Shown here: positions 17,421 to 25,393 of the stretch, piece after piece
Layout: each line of letters opens with the position of its first letter
Position numbering within the stretch: position 1 is the stretch's first letter
Assembly: GCA_964388445.1 (NCBI GenBank)
Contig: CAYMAI010000002.1
Coordinates: 124,001 to 188,000 of the forward strand
Length of the DNA: 64,000 bases
Direction: 5' to 3'
Origin: CAYMAI01 sp964388445
Lineage (GTDB): Bacteria > 4484-113 > JAGGVC01
Program-made: the position numbers and the translations under genes
Notes under the pieces: generated by a model
Database searches by the model: none
Seen by the model: only the letters and a program-made list of their open reading frames with translations
Told to the model about the DNA's origin: nothing

Positions 17421-19138
17421 TGGCTAAAGGCAAGAAGGAACAGGAAACTACTCAGGCGCTTCCTCAAATCGAAGCCTGGGCGGCGCGCCTCGAATACATT
17501 TTCGACCTGTTCTACAAAATGCACGCCGCGAGCACATTCAAGGTCGCATTGGACCTTATGTTAAAGGCGCTTCCGGAAATCTTCCCGCTTTGTTCCTGCA
17601 GACTTTTCATGGTTGACCCCGAAACATACGAAATTGTCCCTTTTTCGTTTCAGCAGTCCGGCGATGATGATTTTTCGAAATTCGAGCTTTCGGTTGCGAA
17701 GAAGATAACTAATTCGAGCGGTCTTGTCGTTTTGCGCGAGGCCGAACTTGGGGAACTCGGCGCGAATTCAAAACTTCTAAAAGGCGTCAATCCGGTCATA
17801 GTCGGCCTATCGCTTAAAAACAAATCCGACCATTCGGCCGGCGCGCTGCTTCTGCACTTCGCGGATGGCGGAGTTATTCAAGACGTCGATTGGCGGCTTA
17901 TCGAAAAACTGGAAAAATTGCTGCCGGAAATCGTGAGCGACCATCAGCAGCTTTCCGATGCGCCGGACTCCGCCGAGCGGTTCAACCTCATTCTCGACGT
18001 CGGCACGAAAATCGCGGCAAACATCGAGCTTGCGCCGCTGCTTGCGGACATCGGAAAGGCGTGCAGCGAACTCCTCGAAGCCGAGCGTTCGAGCGTTTAT
18101 ATAGTGGACGAAGACACGGACGAAATTTTCACGCTTTTCGTGCAGGGCTATGACATTGGCGAAATCAGACTGCCGAAAGGCAAGGGAATCGCGGGCAGAA
18201 TTTTCGAAACCGGCCAAACGATGAATATCGAGGACGCGTACGACCTAGATTACTTCGACAGAAGCTGGGACGAGAAAAGCGGATATAGAACGAAAAGCGT
18301 GCTCTGCTCGCCGATGTACGACCGGCAAGGCAAAATGATCGGCGTGTTTCAGGTGTTAAACAAACAGACCGCAAAAAGATTTACGGCAAACGACGAGAGG
18401 ATACTGCGCACTTTGGGCAGTTTTGCGGCGGTCGCAATCGAAAACGCGAAGCTATATCGCGAACAAAAAGAGCAGTTCGACAGCTTCATCGAAGTGCTCG
18501 CGTCCAGCGTAGATGCGAAAGACCCGACTACCAGCAACCATTCGATGTATGTAACGGGAATAAGCGTGGTAATCGCGAAAGAGCTTGGCCTCGAACCTTC
18601 GTTCGTCGAAAAAATACGCATCGCCGCGACTCTGCACGATTACGGCAAAATCGCGGTTCCGGATTCTGTCCTTTGCAAGCCCGCAAAGCTTCTTCCTTGC
18701 GAAATCTACCTTATGAATTTTCACGTCGAAAAGACGATTACGATTCTAAGCAGGATTCATTGGGCCAAGGAACTGCGGGACGTGCCGATAATCGCCGGGA
18801 CGCACCACGAGGCGCTTGACGGCAGCGGCTATCCGCTCCGGCTCAAGGGAACCGACATTCCCTACGGCGGCAGAATCATTGCCGTTGCGGATATTTTCCA
18901 CGCGATGATTCAAAACCGGCCGTACAAGCGCGGTATGCCGCCGAAGCGGGCGGTGGAATTCTGCGAGCAAATGACCGAGCCGCACGTTGACGAGCGATAC
19001 GGCACCAGAAAGGGAACGCATTTGCAGGCCGATATCGTAGCTGCATTGAAACGCTGGCTCGAAAGAAACGAATGGAACACCGTTCTTTTCGAAGCGGAGA
19101 GCGGATGGAAGCGAAGAAGCCCGCGTCCGCTGGTATAA
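17420..19138 (+). CDS. GAF-domain HD-GYP phosphohydrolase (putative c-di-GMP phosphodiesterase)
   Basis: A 572-residue cytoplasmic signalling protein. Residues of about 20-170 look like a diverged GAF; residues of about 190-345 are a clear GAF (LLEAERSSVYIVDEDTDEIF, GIAGRIFETGQ, VFQVLNKQTA). A short linker leads to an HD-GYP domain (about 365-545): His406-Asp407 in LHDYGK, HHEALDGSGYP with Gly470-Tyr471-Pro472, and the metal-ligand His in NHSMY. The presence of GYP suggests c-di-GMP hydrolysis (family knowledge). The start is the ATG at 17420 with GGAAGGA, overlapping the previous stop. The TAA stop is embedded in the -10 box of the following gene. Confidence 0.9.
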   Translation: MAKGKKEQETTQALPQIEAWAARLEYIFDLFYKMHAASTFKVALDLMLKALPEIFPLCSCRLFMVDPETYEIVPFSFQQSGDDDFSKFELSVAKKITNSSGLVVLREAELGELGANSKLLKGVNPVIVGLSLKNKSDHSAGALLLHFADGGVIQDVDWRLIEKLEKLLPEIVSDHQQLSDAPDSAERFNLILDVGTKIAANIELAPLLADIGKACSELLEAERSSVYIVDEDTDEIFTLFVQGYDIGEIRLPKGKGIAGRIFETGQTMNIEDAYDLDYFDRSWDEKSGYRTKSVLCSPMYDRQGKMIGVFQVLNKQTAKRFTANDERILRTLGSFAAVAIENAKLYREQKEQFDSFIEVLASSVDAKDPTTSNHSMYVTGISVVIAKELGLEPSFVEKIRIAATLHDYGKIAVPDSVLCKPAKLLPCEIYLMNFHVEKTITILSRIHWAKELRDVPIIAGTHHEALDGSGYPLRLKGTDIPYGGRIIAVADIFHAMIQNRPYKRGMPPKRAVEFCEQMTEPHVDERYGTRKGTHLQADIVAALKRWLERNEWNTVLFEAESGWKRRSPRPLV

Positions 19139-19139
19139 T
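19131..19139 (+). promoter_or_regulatory. Extended -10 promoter of vanW-like gene
   Basis: TGgTATAAT, a perfect extended -10, contains the TAA stop of the HD-GYP gene. It ends 7 nt before an in-frame GTG at 19147, the same spacing as at 16931-16944. Confidence 0.6.
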
Positions 19140-19146
19140 TTATGCG

Positions 19147-20391
19147 GTGAATGGCGCTTTGCGAGCTTTTATCAGAATTACGGCGAAACTTATCATCTCT
19201 CTCGCTTTCGTCGCGGGAGCGGTCGTTGTCGTCGAACGCGACTATTTGCTAATTCCGGAATCCATAAGGGAAGCGGCAGGCATTGCGATCGCGCGTCCGG
19301 AAGCGGCTCCGATTACGGTTTCCGCAGGCGCGTCGCGATGGGTGATTTACCCGTCGGACATCGACCTCGAATACGAATTCACTGGGCTCAACTTTAGCGC
19401 GAAATATTCAGAAGAAAAGCTTGCGACTGAAATCGGCAAATTCGCCGCGCTGGCGGAAATTAAACCAAGAAACGCGCTTTTGAATATCTCCGACCTTTCC
19501 GTTCTTCCCGATTTGCCCGGCGTCAAAATCGACGAAAAATCCACAATCGAAAGCGTTTCGAGCCTTATCGAAAGGGCGGCGTTCGACGAAATCGCGGACG
19601 CCGTAACGATAAACGTGCCGGCGGAACGTACCGCCGAAGCATATTCCGAATTCGATACGGCGCCTTTAGGCGAATACACGACCAAATTCAAGGGCTGGGA
19701 AAGTAACAGGAATTACAACATCGCACTATGCGCAAGCCCGTTCAACGGCTTGATTATGGAACCTGGCCAACTACTGAGTTTCAACGAAATGACGGGCGAC
19801 AGAACGTACAGCACGGGATACAAATCCGCACCGGTAATCGAAAACCAGGAACTCGTTCCCGGCGTTGGCGGCGGGTCGTGCCAAGTTTCGACCACGCTAT
19901 ACAACGCGGCTTGCCTTGAAGCCGGACTTGCAGTTATCGAGCGCTGGCCGCACGGACTTCCCGTTTATTACGTGCCGTGGAACAGGGATGCAACGGTCTC
20001 ATATCCGTACAGGGATTTGAAGTTCTTGAATACCTACAACTCGCCGGTGCTGATAACCTGCGAAATTACCGAAAATACGATTACTTTCAAGCTATTCGGA
20101 AAAAAAGGTACGGTCAATTTGATTTCGCCGGCGCAGTCCGAACACACGAGGCAGCAAACCGGAAAAGTGCCTCCGCCCAAACCCAAACCGAAACCCGAGC
20201 CGGAAGCGAAACCGGCCGCGAAGCCTGACGATGGAAACACGGCGCCTCCCGGCGATTCCGCACCCGCGCCGCCGCCCGGCGATACTCCTGAACCTCCGGA
20301 CGAAGCACCCGCGCCGCCGCCTACCGATCCTGCGCCACCGCCGCCGCCGCCTTCGGAGGAAGATTCCGGCACAGGACAGGCTAGCGATTAG
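19147..20391 (+). CDS. VanW-family protein with Pro-rich C-terminal tail
   Basis: With the GTG start this is a 414-residue protein with one N-terminal membrane anchor (about residues 8-27). A long beta-type region (putative G5/peptidoglycan-binding-like, about 60-180) precedes the VanW domain: YNIALCASPFNG, GQLLSFNEMTGDR, GGGSCQVSTTLYNAA, WPHGLPVYYVPWNRDATV. The tail from about residue 345 is dominated by Pro, Lys, Glu and Ala (PKPKPKPEPE, then APPP runs), a likely wall- or periplasm-spanning spacer. Start choice is uncertain: an ATG at 19105 with GGAGAG would add 14 residues and overlap the HD-GYP gene; the GTG lies 7 nt after a perfect extended -10. VanW function is not established. Confidence 0.82.
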   Translation: MNGALRAFIRITAKLIISLAFVAGAVVVVERDYLLIPESIREAAGIAIARPEAAPITVSAGASRWVIYPSDIDLEYEFTGLNFSAKYSEEKLATEIGKFAALAEIKPRNALLNISDLSVLPDLPGVKIDEKSTIESVSSLIERAAFDEIADAVTINVPAERTAEAYSEFDTAPLGEYTTKFKGWESNRNYNIALCASPFNGLIMEPGQLLSFNEMTGDRTYSTGYKSAPVIENQELVPGVGGGSCQVSTTLYNAACLEAGLAVIERWPHGLPVYYVPWNRDATVSYPYRDLKFLNTYNSPVLITCEITENTITFKLFGKKGTVNLISPAQSEHTRQQTGKVPPPKPKPKPEPEAKPAAKPDDGNTAPPGDSAPAPPPGDTPEPPDEAPAPPPTDPAPPPPPPSEEDSGTGQASD

Positions 20392-20409
20392 AGCAACAGG
20401 TTTCGACCG

Positions 20410-20418
20410 TGATAAAAT
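20410..20418 (+). promoter_or_regulatory. Extended -10 promoter of purM
   Basis: TGaTAAAAT ends 10 nt before the purM ATG, leaving room for only a few nucleotides of leader. No Shine-Dalgarno precedes the ATG. Confidence 0.5.
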
Positions 20419-20428
20419 ACCGGACTTT

Positions 20429-21493
20429 ATGGCCCTAACGAAAAATCCAACCGGAATCGAAGGAGCTAAGCCGCTCACTTACGCATCGTCGGGCGTAAGC
20501 ATTGACGCGCAAGACGAGGCAATCAAAAGGCTGGCACCGTTCGCACGAAGTACTTTCAATGAAAATGTGCTAACCGACGTCGGGCTTTTCGGCGCGGCTT
20601 TCAATGCCGATTTCGCCGGAATCGAAAATCCGGTCCTCGTTTCAAGTACGGACGGCGTAGGCACCAAGTTAAAGTACGCATATAAATTCGGCTCGCACAA
20701 AAACGCCGGATACGACCTGGTTTCCACCTGTATAAACGACATAATCTGCACCGGAGCGCGCCCGCTGTTTTTCCTCGATTACATAGCGGTTAACAAGGTC
20801 GTTCCCGATGTCATAGAAGAACTGGTCGCGGGAATGTCGGAAGCGTGTCTCGAATCCGAATGCTCGCTCATCGGCGGCGAAATCGCCGAAATGCGCGACA
20901 CGTATCGCACCGGCGAATACGACCTTGCCGGTTTCGCCGTCGGAGTCGTGGCGAAGGCGAAAATGCTTCCGCAAAAAGATATATCCGAGGGCGACGTAGT
21001 GCTCGGAGTCCCTTCCAGCGGGATTCACTGCAACGGGTTTTCGCTTGTCAGAAAGGCGCTCGAAACTTTGCCGGAAGATTCTTGGAGCAAATTCGACGGC
21101 GAGCTTGGCTGTACGCCAGCGGAAGAAGTAACCCGCAGGTCGAGGATTTACTGGGCGGAAGCCAAAGCGCTTTATGAATCGGCTGCGGTCAAGGCGCTTG
21201 CGCATATTTCCGGCGGCGGGCTTTCGGATAACTTGCCGAGAGTTCTGCCGGACGGCCTTGGCGCAAAAATATTCACAAACGTGCTTGAAATCCCGCCTGT
21301 TTTCACAATGATTGAGCGTTTAGGAAACGTGGAGCGAAAAGAAATGTTTCGCACGTTCAATATGGGAACGGGACTGGCGGTAGTCGTGTCCAAAGATGGC
21401 GTTGACGAATGTCTGCGCGCAATTTCGAACTTCGGCTCGCGGGCGCTCGCCATCGGAGAAGTAACTGCGGGCAGCGGAGTAGACTTGGTTTAA
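20429..21493 (+). CDS. purM: Phosphoribosylformylglycinamidine cyclo-ligase (AIR synthetase)
   Basis: Catalyses ATP-dependent ring closure of FGAM to aminoimidazole ribotide in purine synthesis. The 354-residue protein has the family opening LTYASSGVSIDAQDEAIKRL, the glycine-rich STDGVGTKLK motif, SECSLIGGEIAEM, GVPSSGIHCNGFSLVR, HISGGGLSDNLPRVLP and FNMGTGLAVVV. All hallmark motifs of PurM are present at expected spacing. The true start is the ATG at 20429; the frame is open further upstream but that part is a shadow of the vanW tail. It is followed 19 nt later by a small lipoprotein gene that is unrelated by function. Confidence 0.97.
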   Translation: MALTKNPTGIEGAKPLTYASSGVSIDAQDEAIKRLAPFARSTFNENVLTDVGLFGAAFNADFAGIENPVLVSSTDGVGTKLKYAYKFGSHKNAGYDLVSTCINDIICTGARPLFFLDYIAVNKVVPDVIEELVAGMSEACLESECSLIGGEIAEMRDTYRTGEYDLAGFAVGVVAKAKMLPQKDISEGDVVLGVPSSGIHCNGFSLVRKALETLPEDSWSKFDGELGCTPAEEVTRRSRIYWAEAKALYESAAVKALAHISGGGLSDNLPRVLPDGLGAKIFTNVLEIPPVFTMIERLGNVERKEMFRTFNMGTGLAVVVSKDGVDECLRAISNFGSRALAIGEVTAGSGVDLV

Positions 21494-21512
21494 ATTTTAG
21501 AGGTGTGCAAGT

Positions 21513-21917
21513 ATGAAGAGCTATTTATTTGCCGTTCTTGTTCTGTTTATCGCCGGGCTATCGATCGGAACGGCATGCGACTCCCTTCCGGGCGTCGGCA
21601 ATATTCCGGGCAACCTTGCTTTCGACATCGTTGACGAAGGCGGATTCCCGCAGGCTTACGTAACGGTGCAGGCGGCGAAAGTCGGAACTTCGGAACCGGC
21701 ACAGGTCATTACAGCCGACGAAAACGGCCACGTGTTTTTCGGCAAGCTGGATCCGGGCGAGTACATAATTTACGTGCTCGGCCCGACTGAACAGGAATAC
21801 GACACGGATCCAACGAAAACGACATTCAAGCTGTCTCCTGGGCGAACGCTTAACGAAACGATTATGGTTGACCGAAGCAAGCCGCTGCGTACGCCGACCC
21901 TGAAGCAAAAGCGGTAA
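21513..21917 (+). CDS. Small lipoprotein with carboxypeptidase-regulatory-like beta domain
   Basis: A 134-residue predicted lipoprotein. The signal peptide ends SIGTAC, with Cys22 as the likely lipidated residue. The mature part is one prealbumin-like/CarboxypepD_reg beta sandwich (FDIVDEGGFPQAYVTVQAAKVG, TADENGHVFFGKLDPGEYIIYVLG), followed by a basic tail. The ribosome site is GAGGTG, 7 nt upstream. Specific function is unknown. A weak 7-bp hairpin follows directly after the stop. Confidence 0.75.
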   Translation: MKSYLFAVLVLFIAGLSIGTACDSLPGVGNIPGNLAFDIVDEGGFPQAYVTVQAAKVGTSEPAQVITADENGHVFFGKLDPGEYIIYVLGPTEQEYDTDPTKTTFKLSPGRTLNETIMVDRSKPLRTPTLKQKR

Positions 21918-21936
21918 AGGCCTTAGATCAGGCCTT
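21917..21936 (+). terminator. Weak hairpin after the small lipoprotein gene
   Basis: AAGGCCT and AGGCCTT pair perfectly (7 bp, 6-nt loop) and are followed by AAATTT rather than a clean T-run. It separates the purM/lipoprotein genes from the flagellar operon and may terminate weakly. Confidence 0.4.
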
Positions 21937-21968
21937 AAATTTCCATGTTTGCGCCGGCGGGCAATAGT

Positions 21969-21996
21969 TCAAGTATGCGCGCATTCATTCCGATAA
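21969..21996 (+). promoter_or_regulatory. Sigma28 (FliA)-like promoter of the flgF operon
   Basis: TCAAGTAT, a 12-nt spacer, then TCCGATAA: 6/8 and 7/8 matches to the enterobacterial FliA consensus TAAAGTTT-N11-GCCGATAA. The predicted transcription start falls within a few nucleotides of the GTG start of flgF at 22006, which has no Shine-Dalgarno. The match, plus its place upstream of flagellar genes, supports the call. Confidence 0.55.
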
Positions 21997-22005
21997 CCAT
22001 AATGC

Positions 22006-22776
22006 GTGATTAGAGGCATATATACGCTCGGCTCCGGCATGCTGACGACGGAGAGGCAACTCGACGTGACGGCGAACAACCTCGCCAACGTCGGCACGAC
22101 CGGATTCAAGAAGGAACTGCTTACCGCGATGGCCGCGCCGTCGATAGCGACCGTAAGGGAGCCGTCCGCTCCGCGAATTCCGATGTACGCACCCGGATTC
22201 GCCGAGTTCGCCGGCCATCAGGTATCCGGCGTTCAAGGCTATTCGGTTCATACCGATTTTTCGCCCGGCCCAATTGTTCATACGGGGCGCGGGCTTGACG
22301 CAGCCGTTCAAAACGCGGGATTTTTCACCGTAATCGATTCGCAAGGACGCATTTTCTATACTCGCGACGGCGCGTTTACGGTGACCGCCGACGGCACGCT
22401 CACCACCGCATCCGGCCATGTCGTTCAGGGGCTGGGCGGCCCGATTCAGACTGCGGGCGAAGGCGCGACAACCGTCTCTCCGTCGGGAGCGGTTATTTCC
22501 GACGGCGAAGAGGTTGATTTGCTTCAAATCGCTTTTTTCAGCGACCTTTCGCAGCTAAAGCCCGCCGGAAAAAACCTTTTTTCCGGGCCAGCGCCTGACG
22601 GCACCGGAACCGTGAATTTGATTCCCGGCGCGCTCGAGCAGAGCAACAGCGACGTAATCGGCTCGATGGTCAAGCTAATAGAACATCACAGGCTTTTCGA
22701 AGCCGAATCCCGCATTTTGCAGACCATCGATTCGACGATCGACCGGGCGGTCAATACGCTCGGAAGGCCGGTTTAG
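22006..22776 (+). CDS. flgF: Flagellar basal-body rod protein FlgF
   Basis: Proximal-rod component of the flagellar axial structure. The 256-residue protein begins IRGIYTLGSGM and carries the rod-protein signature LDVTANNLANVGTTGFKKE. The middle contains the FlgF/G-type domain (GFFTVIDSQGRIFYTRDGAFTV) and the C-terminus shows LEQSNSDVIGSMVKLIEHHRLFEAESRILQT, the D0 coiled region. It is shorter than FlgG and lacks the longer FlgG insert, and stands directly before flgG, so FlgF is preferred. The start is a GTG just behind the sigma28-like promoter. Confidence 0.87.
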   Translation: MIRGIYTLGSGMLTTERQLDVTANNLANVGTTGFKKELLTAMAAPSIATVREPSAPRIPMYAPGFAEFAGHQVSGVQGYSVHTDFSPGPIVHTGRGLDAAVQNAGFFTVIDSQGRIFYTRDGAFTVTADGTLTTASGHVVQGLGGPIQTAGEGATTVSPSGAVISDGEEVDLLQIAFFSDLSQLKPAGKNLFSGPAPDGTGTVNLIPGALEQSNSDVIGSMVKLIEHHRLFEAESRILQTIDSTIDRAVNTLGRPV

Positions 22777-22922
22777 TAGTTTGGATTTGTCCCGGCGCGA
22801 GCCGGAACTATCGGATTTTTAGTTTTTAGGGCGCGGCGTATGGCCGGACCGTCAGACCTGATGACGGAAGCCGAAGAGGAATGAACGACCGATTTCCTCG
22901 CCCCCGCCCGAAGGAGAATCGC

Positions 22923-23711
22923 ATGATTCGCGCGCTTTATACCGGGGCGACGGGGCTTCGCGCACAGCAGATGATGACCGACGTCGCGGCCAACAACATT
23001 GCGAACGTCAATACCATCGGTTTCAAGAAAGACCGCGCCGAATTCGAGGACTTGATGTATCAGGAGCTTCGCCGCGCCGGAGCGCAAATCAGTCCGGGTG
23101 TATCGACGCCGACGGGACTCGCGGTCGGCCTCGGCACGAGCGTCGTCGCCACGCTCAAGGATTTTTCGCAAGGCAGCCTTATCGAAACCACGAGGACTCT
23201 CGACGTCGTGATTGAAGGCGAAGGTTTCCTGCAATTCACTCTGCCGGACGGAACGGTCGGATATTCGCGCGACGGCTCGCTTAAGGTTGACGCCGACGGG
23301 CAAATCGTAAACAGCAACGGCTATATCCTCGACCCGCCGATTTCCCTTCCGCCGGATGCGCTGAACATAACGATAAATCCCGACGGTACTTTTTGGTACT
23401 CCACTCCGGCGACTACGGACCTTACTCAAGCGGGACAAATAACAACCGTCAGGTTTATCAATCCGTCGGGACTTTCGCCGATGGGGCGGAACATGTTCGT
23501 CGAATCCGAAGGGAGCGGCGCGCCTATCGAGGGAATTCCGGGAGAGGAAGGCTTCGGTTTTATCCGTCAAGCATTTCTGGAAAACTCCAACGTACAAATC
23601 GTTGACGAAATGGTAAGGCTGATAATCGCGCAGCGCGCCTTCGAATCGAATTCGAAATCGGTACAAACATCTGACGAGATTCTGGGCATCGCGGCGAACC
23701 TGAAACGGTAA
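22923..23711 (+). CDS. flgG: Flagellar distal-rod protein FlgG
   Basis: Distal rod subunit. The 262-residue protein matches the usual 260-262 residues. It opens MIRALYTGATGL, has MMTDVAANNIANVNTIGFKK, the FlgG-typical QLEL-region equivalent FEDLMYQELRRAG, the central EGEGFLQFTLPDGTVGYSRDGS, and the C-terminal AFLENSNVQIVDEMVRLIIAQRAFESNSK. The ATG at 22923 follows AAGGAG by 7 nt; the open frame further upstream is not part of the protein. A 146-nt gap with two small hairpins separates it from flgF. Confidence 0.95.
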   Translation: MIRALYTGATGLRAQQMMTDVAANNIANVNTIGFKKDRAEFEDLMYQELRRAGAQISPGVSTPTGLAVGLGTSVVATLKDFSQGSLIETTRTLDVVIEGEGFLQFTLPDGTVGYSRDGSLKVDADGQIVNSNGYILDPPISLPPDALNITINPDGTFWYSTPATTDLTQAGQITTVRFINPSGLSPMGRNMFVESEGSGAPIEGIPGEEGFGFIRQAFLENSNVQIVDEMVRLIIAQRAFESNSKSVQTSDEILGIAANLKR

Positions 23712-23715
23712 TTGG

Positions 23716-24711
23716 ATGAGGAATAAATTTAAAATCGGGTTTTCGATAATCGCCATTGCGGCCGGTCTATTGGCGCATCCGGCGGCAGGCGGCACGCAGG
23801 CGGTTTCGTCGGCGGTTTCGTCGGCGGTTTCGTCGGCGGTTCTTTACGAATCGGCAAGCGTGGACGGGCCGTACGTCGAGCTTGGCGAAATCTGCGCGAT
23901 AAGCGCGCCGCAGGAAATTCGGGAAGCCGCCGCCGCCGTAAGAGTCGGAATCGTGCCTCCGTTCGGCGCGACGCTGGTCATCAGAAAAAGCGATCTCGAA
24001 TCAAGGCTTACGCGGGAGAAATCGCGCATCGGAGAATTCGTGATTTCCGGCGCGGAAAAGATTGAAATCACGCGCGCCGGCGTGGATATTTCTGCGCAAG
24101 AGCTTGAATCCGCGCTGGCCGATTACATGGACGAATATTTCGGAACAGCAGTATCCGTTAAATGGAAGCAGAAAATCGATAACCTGACGCTTAGGCGCGG
24201 GAAAGTGGACATCGAAGTAAAATCGCCGCAATACAGAAAGGACGCACTGCCCCAAAGCATATCTATTTCGGTTGACGGCAAATTGGAAAAAGTGATAGCG
24301 CTTTCCAGATTTTTGGATTTCGAGGCTCCGGTGGCGATTGCGACGCGTACGTTTTCCCGCGGCGAAACTGTAACGGAAAACGGCGTTGCAATCGAGAAAA
24401 AAAGCGTTGCGCCCGGAAGATCCGTGATTATGGACGCTGCCGGATGCATTGATTTCGAGGCGGCTCGCTCAATCGGCGCGGGCGAGGAAATCAGGCGGGA
24501 CGCGCTGAAAATACCTTTCGACGTAAAGCGTGGCGATTCGGTATCGGTACTCATCGTTATGGACGGAATCCGAATTGAAACCTCGGCTACAGCCGCTCAG
24601 GACGGATATTTGGGCGATTCGATTTCCGTAAAGCTGGATGACGGCGGAAAAGTTCTGCGAGGAATATTATCGGCAACATCAACGGTAATCGTGGAGGAAA
24701 ACTCAAAATGA
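23716..24711 (+). CDS. flgA: Flagellar P-ring chaperone FlgA
   Basis: Periplasmic chaperone for P-ring assembly. The 331-residue protein has a signal peptide (about 25 residues) and the SAF/FlgA C-terminal domain: FLDFEAPVAIATRTFSRGETVTENGVAIEKK, IGAGEEIRRDALKIP, VKRGDSVSVLIVMDGIRIET and the closing ILSATSTVIVEE. Order flgG-flgA-flgH confirms the call. It starts 4 nt after flgG and overlaps flgH by 4 nt. An odd Ala-Val-Ser-Ser triple repeat from 12-nt tandem units lies just after the signal peptide. Confidence 0.9.
   Translation: MRNKFKIGFSIIAIAAGLLAHPAAGGTQAVSSAVSSAVSSAVLYESASVDGPYVELGEICAISAPQEIREAAAAVRVGIVPPFGATLVIRKSDLESRLTREKSRIGEFVISGAEKIEITRAGVDISAQELESALADYMDEYFGTAVSVKWKQKIDNLTLRRGKVDIEVKSPQYRKDALPQSISISVDGKLEKVIALSRFLDFEAPVAIATRTFSRGETVTENGVAIEKKSVAPGRSVIMDAAGCIDFEAARSIGAGEEIRRDALKIPFDVKRGDSVSVLIVMDGIRIETSATAAQDGYLGDSISVKLDDGGKVLRGILSATSTVIVEENSK
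23800..23841 (+). repeat. 12-nt in-frame tandem repeat inside flgA
   Basis: Three perfect copies of GCGGTTTCGTCG plus a six-base partial copy, coding for Ala-Val-Ser-Ser repeated. The period is a multiple of three, so copy changes would alter linker length without breaking the frame. Confidence 0.9.
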
Positions 24712-25349
24712 CCGGCAAACTTTTTTATGGACTTACGGCGATTATCGCTGCCGCTATATTGCTTGCGGCAGGCGAATTCAGGGCGACGGCAGACAGCCTG
24801 TTTCCCGATGACCAGTCCGAAATTAACGACCTTTTCAAACCAAAGCCGCGCCAATACGAAATCGGCGACATAATACTCGTGAAAATCGACGAAAGCGCGC
24901 TGGGCTCGACGGCCGCGAAAACCGATAATTCGAGCGAGCACAAAACGGACGTCAGCTTTCAAAACACGGGCATTCTCGATGCGATTTTAAGCCCGCTTTG
25001 GCGGTTAATCGGGCTCGGCGGCACGCTGAGCGAGAATTCGAAAACGGAGTTCAAAGGCGACGGCGACACGGACAGGACAGGCCGCGTGAACGCGCTCGTC
25101 AGCGTGCTCGTCGCTGACAAACTCGACAACGGCTATCTCGTCATAGAGGGCAGAAAAGAAGTGAAAATCAACCATGAGACGCAGATTCTGGTCGTAACCG
25201 GCATCGTGCGCCCGAAGGACATCGACGAAGACAACACCGTGCTTTCATACAAAATCGCGGACACCCGCGTCGAATATATCGGCGAAGGAGCGATTTCCAA
25301 ACGGATGAAGCCGGGATTCATTAGCAGGATTTTCGACGTGATTTTTTAG
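24708..25349 (+). CDS. flgH: Flagellar L-ring protein FlgH
   Basis: Forms the L-ring in the outer membrane around the rod. The 213-residue protein has the FlgH core: YEIGDIILVKIDESALGSTAAKTDNSSEH, SENSKTEFKGDGDTDRTGRVNALVSVLVADKLDNGYLVIEGRKEVKIN and VVTGIVRPKDIDEDNTVLS with DTRVEYIGEGAIS. Most FlgH proteins are lipoproteins, but the N-terminus here (ILLAAGEFRATADS) has no Cys and reads as an ordinary signal peptide. The start overlaps the end of flgA (ATGA), so translation is coupled. Confidence 0.93.
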   Translation: MTGKLFYGLTAIIAAAILLAAGEFRATADSLFPDDQSEINDLFKPKPRQYEIGDIILVKIDESALGSTAAKTDNSSEHKTDVSFQNTGILDAILSPLWRLIGLGGTLSENSKTEFKGDGDTDRTGRVNALVSVLVADKLDNGYLVIEGRKEVKINHETQILVVTGIVRPKDIDEDNTVLSYKIADTRVEYIGEGAISKRMKPGFISRIFDVIF

Positions 25350-25393
25350 TCGCAATCTATCCGGCTCTTCAATTGAAGAGCGGGAGGTGAAAA

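Noticed and set aside
20160..20370. Repetitive-looking stretch considered as a CRISPR or minisatellite
   Set aside because: It encodes the Pro-rich VanW tail; units are irregular and there are no spacers of constant length.
20092..20478. Arg/Gly-rich frames opposite the vanW tail
   Set aside because: They mirror the Pro-rich codons of the VanW C-terminus and lack any start signal.
22792..22867. Two hairpins between flgF and flgG considered as terminators or an sRNA
   Set aside because: Stems are short (5-6 bp) and not followed by T-runs; flgG needs read-through from flgF.
22773..23795. 340-codon frame antisense to flgG
   Set aside because: flgG on the other strand is certain; the antisense product is low-complexity and basic with no family similarity.
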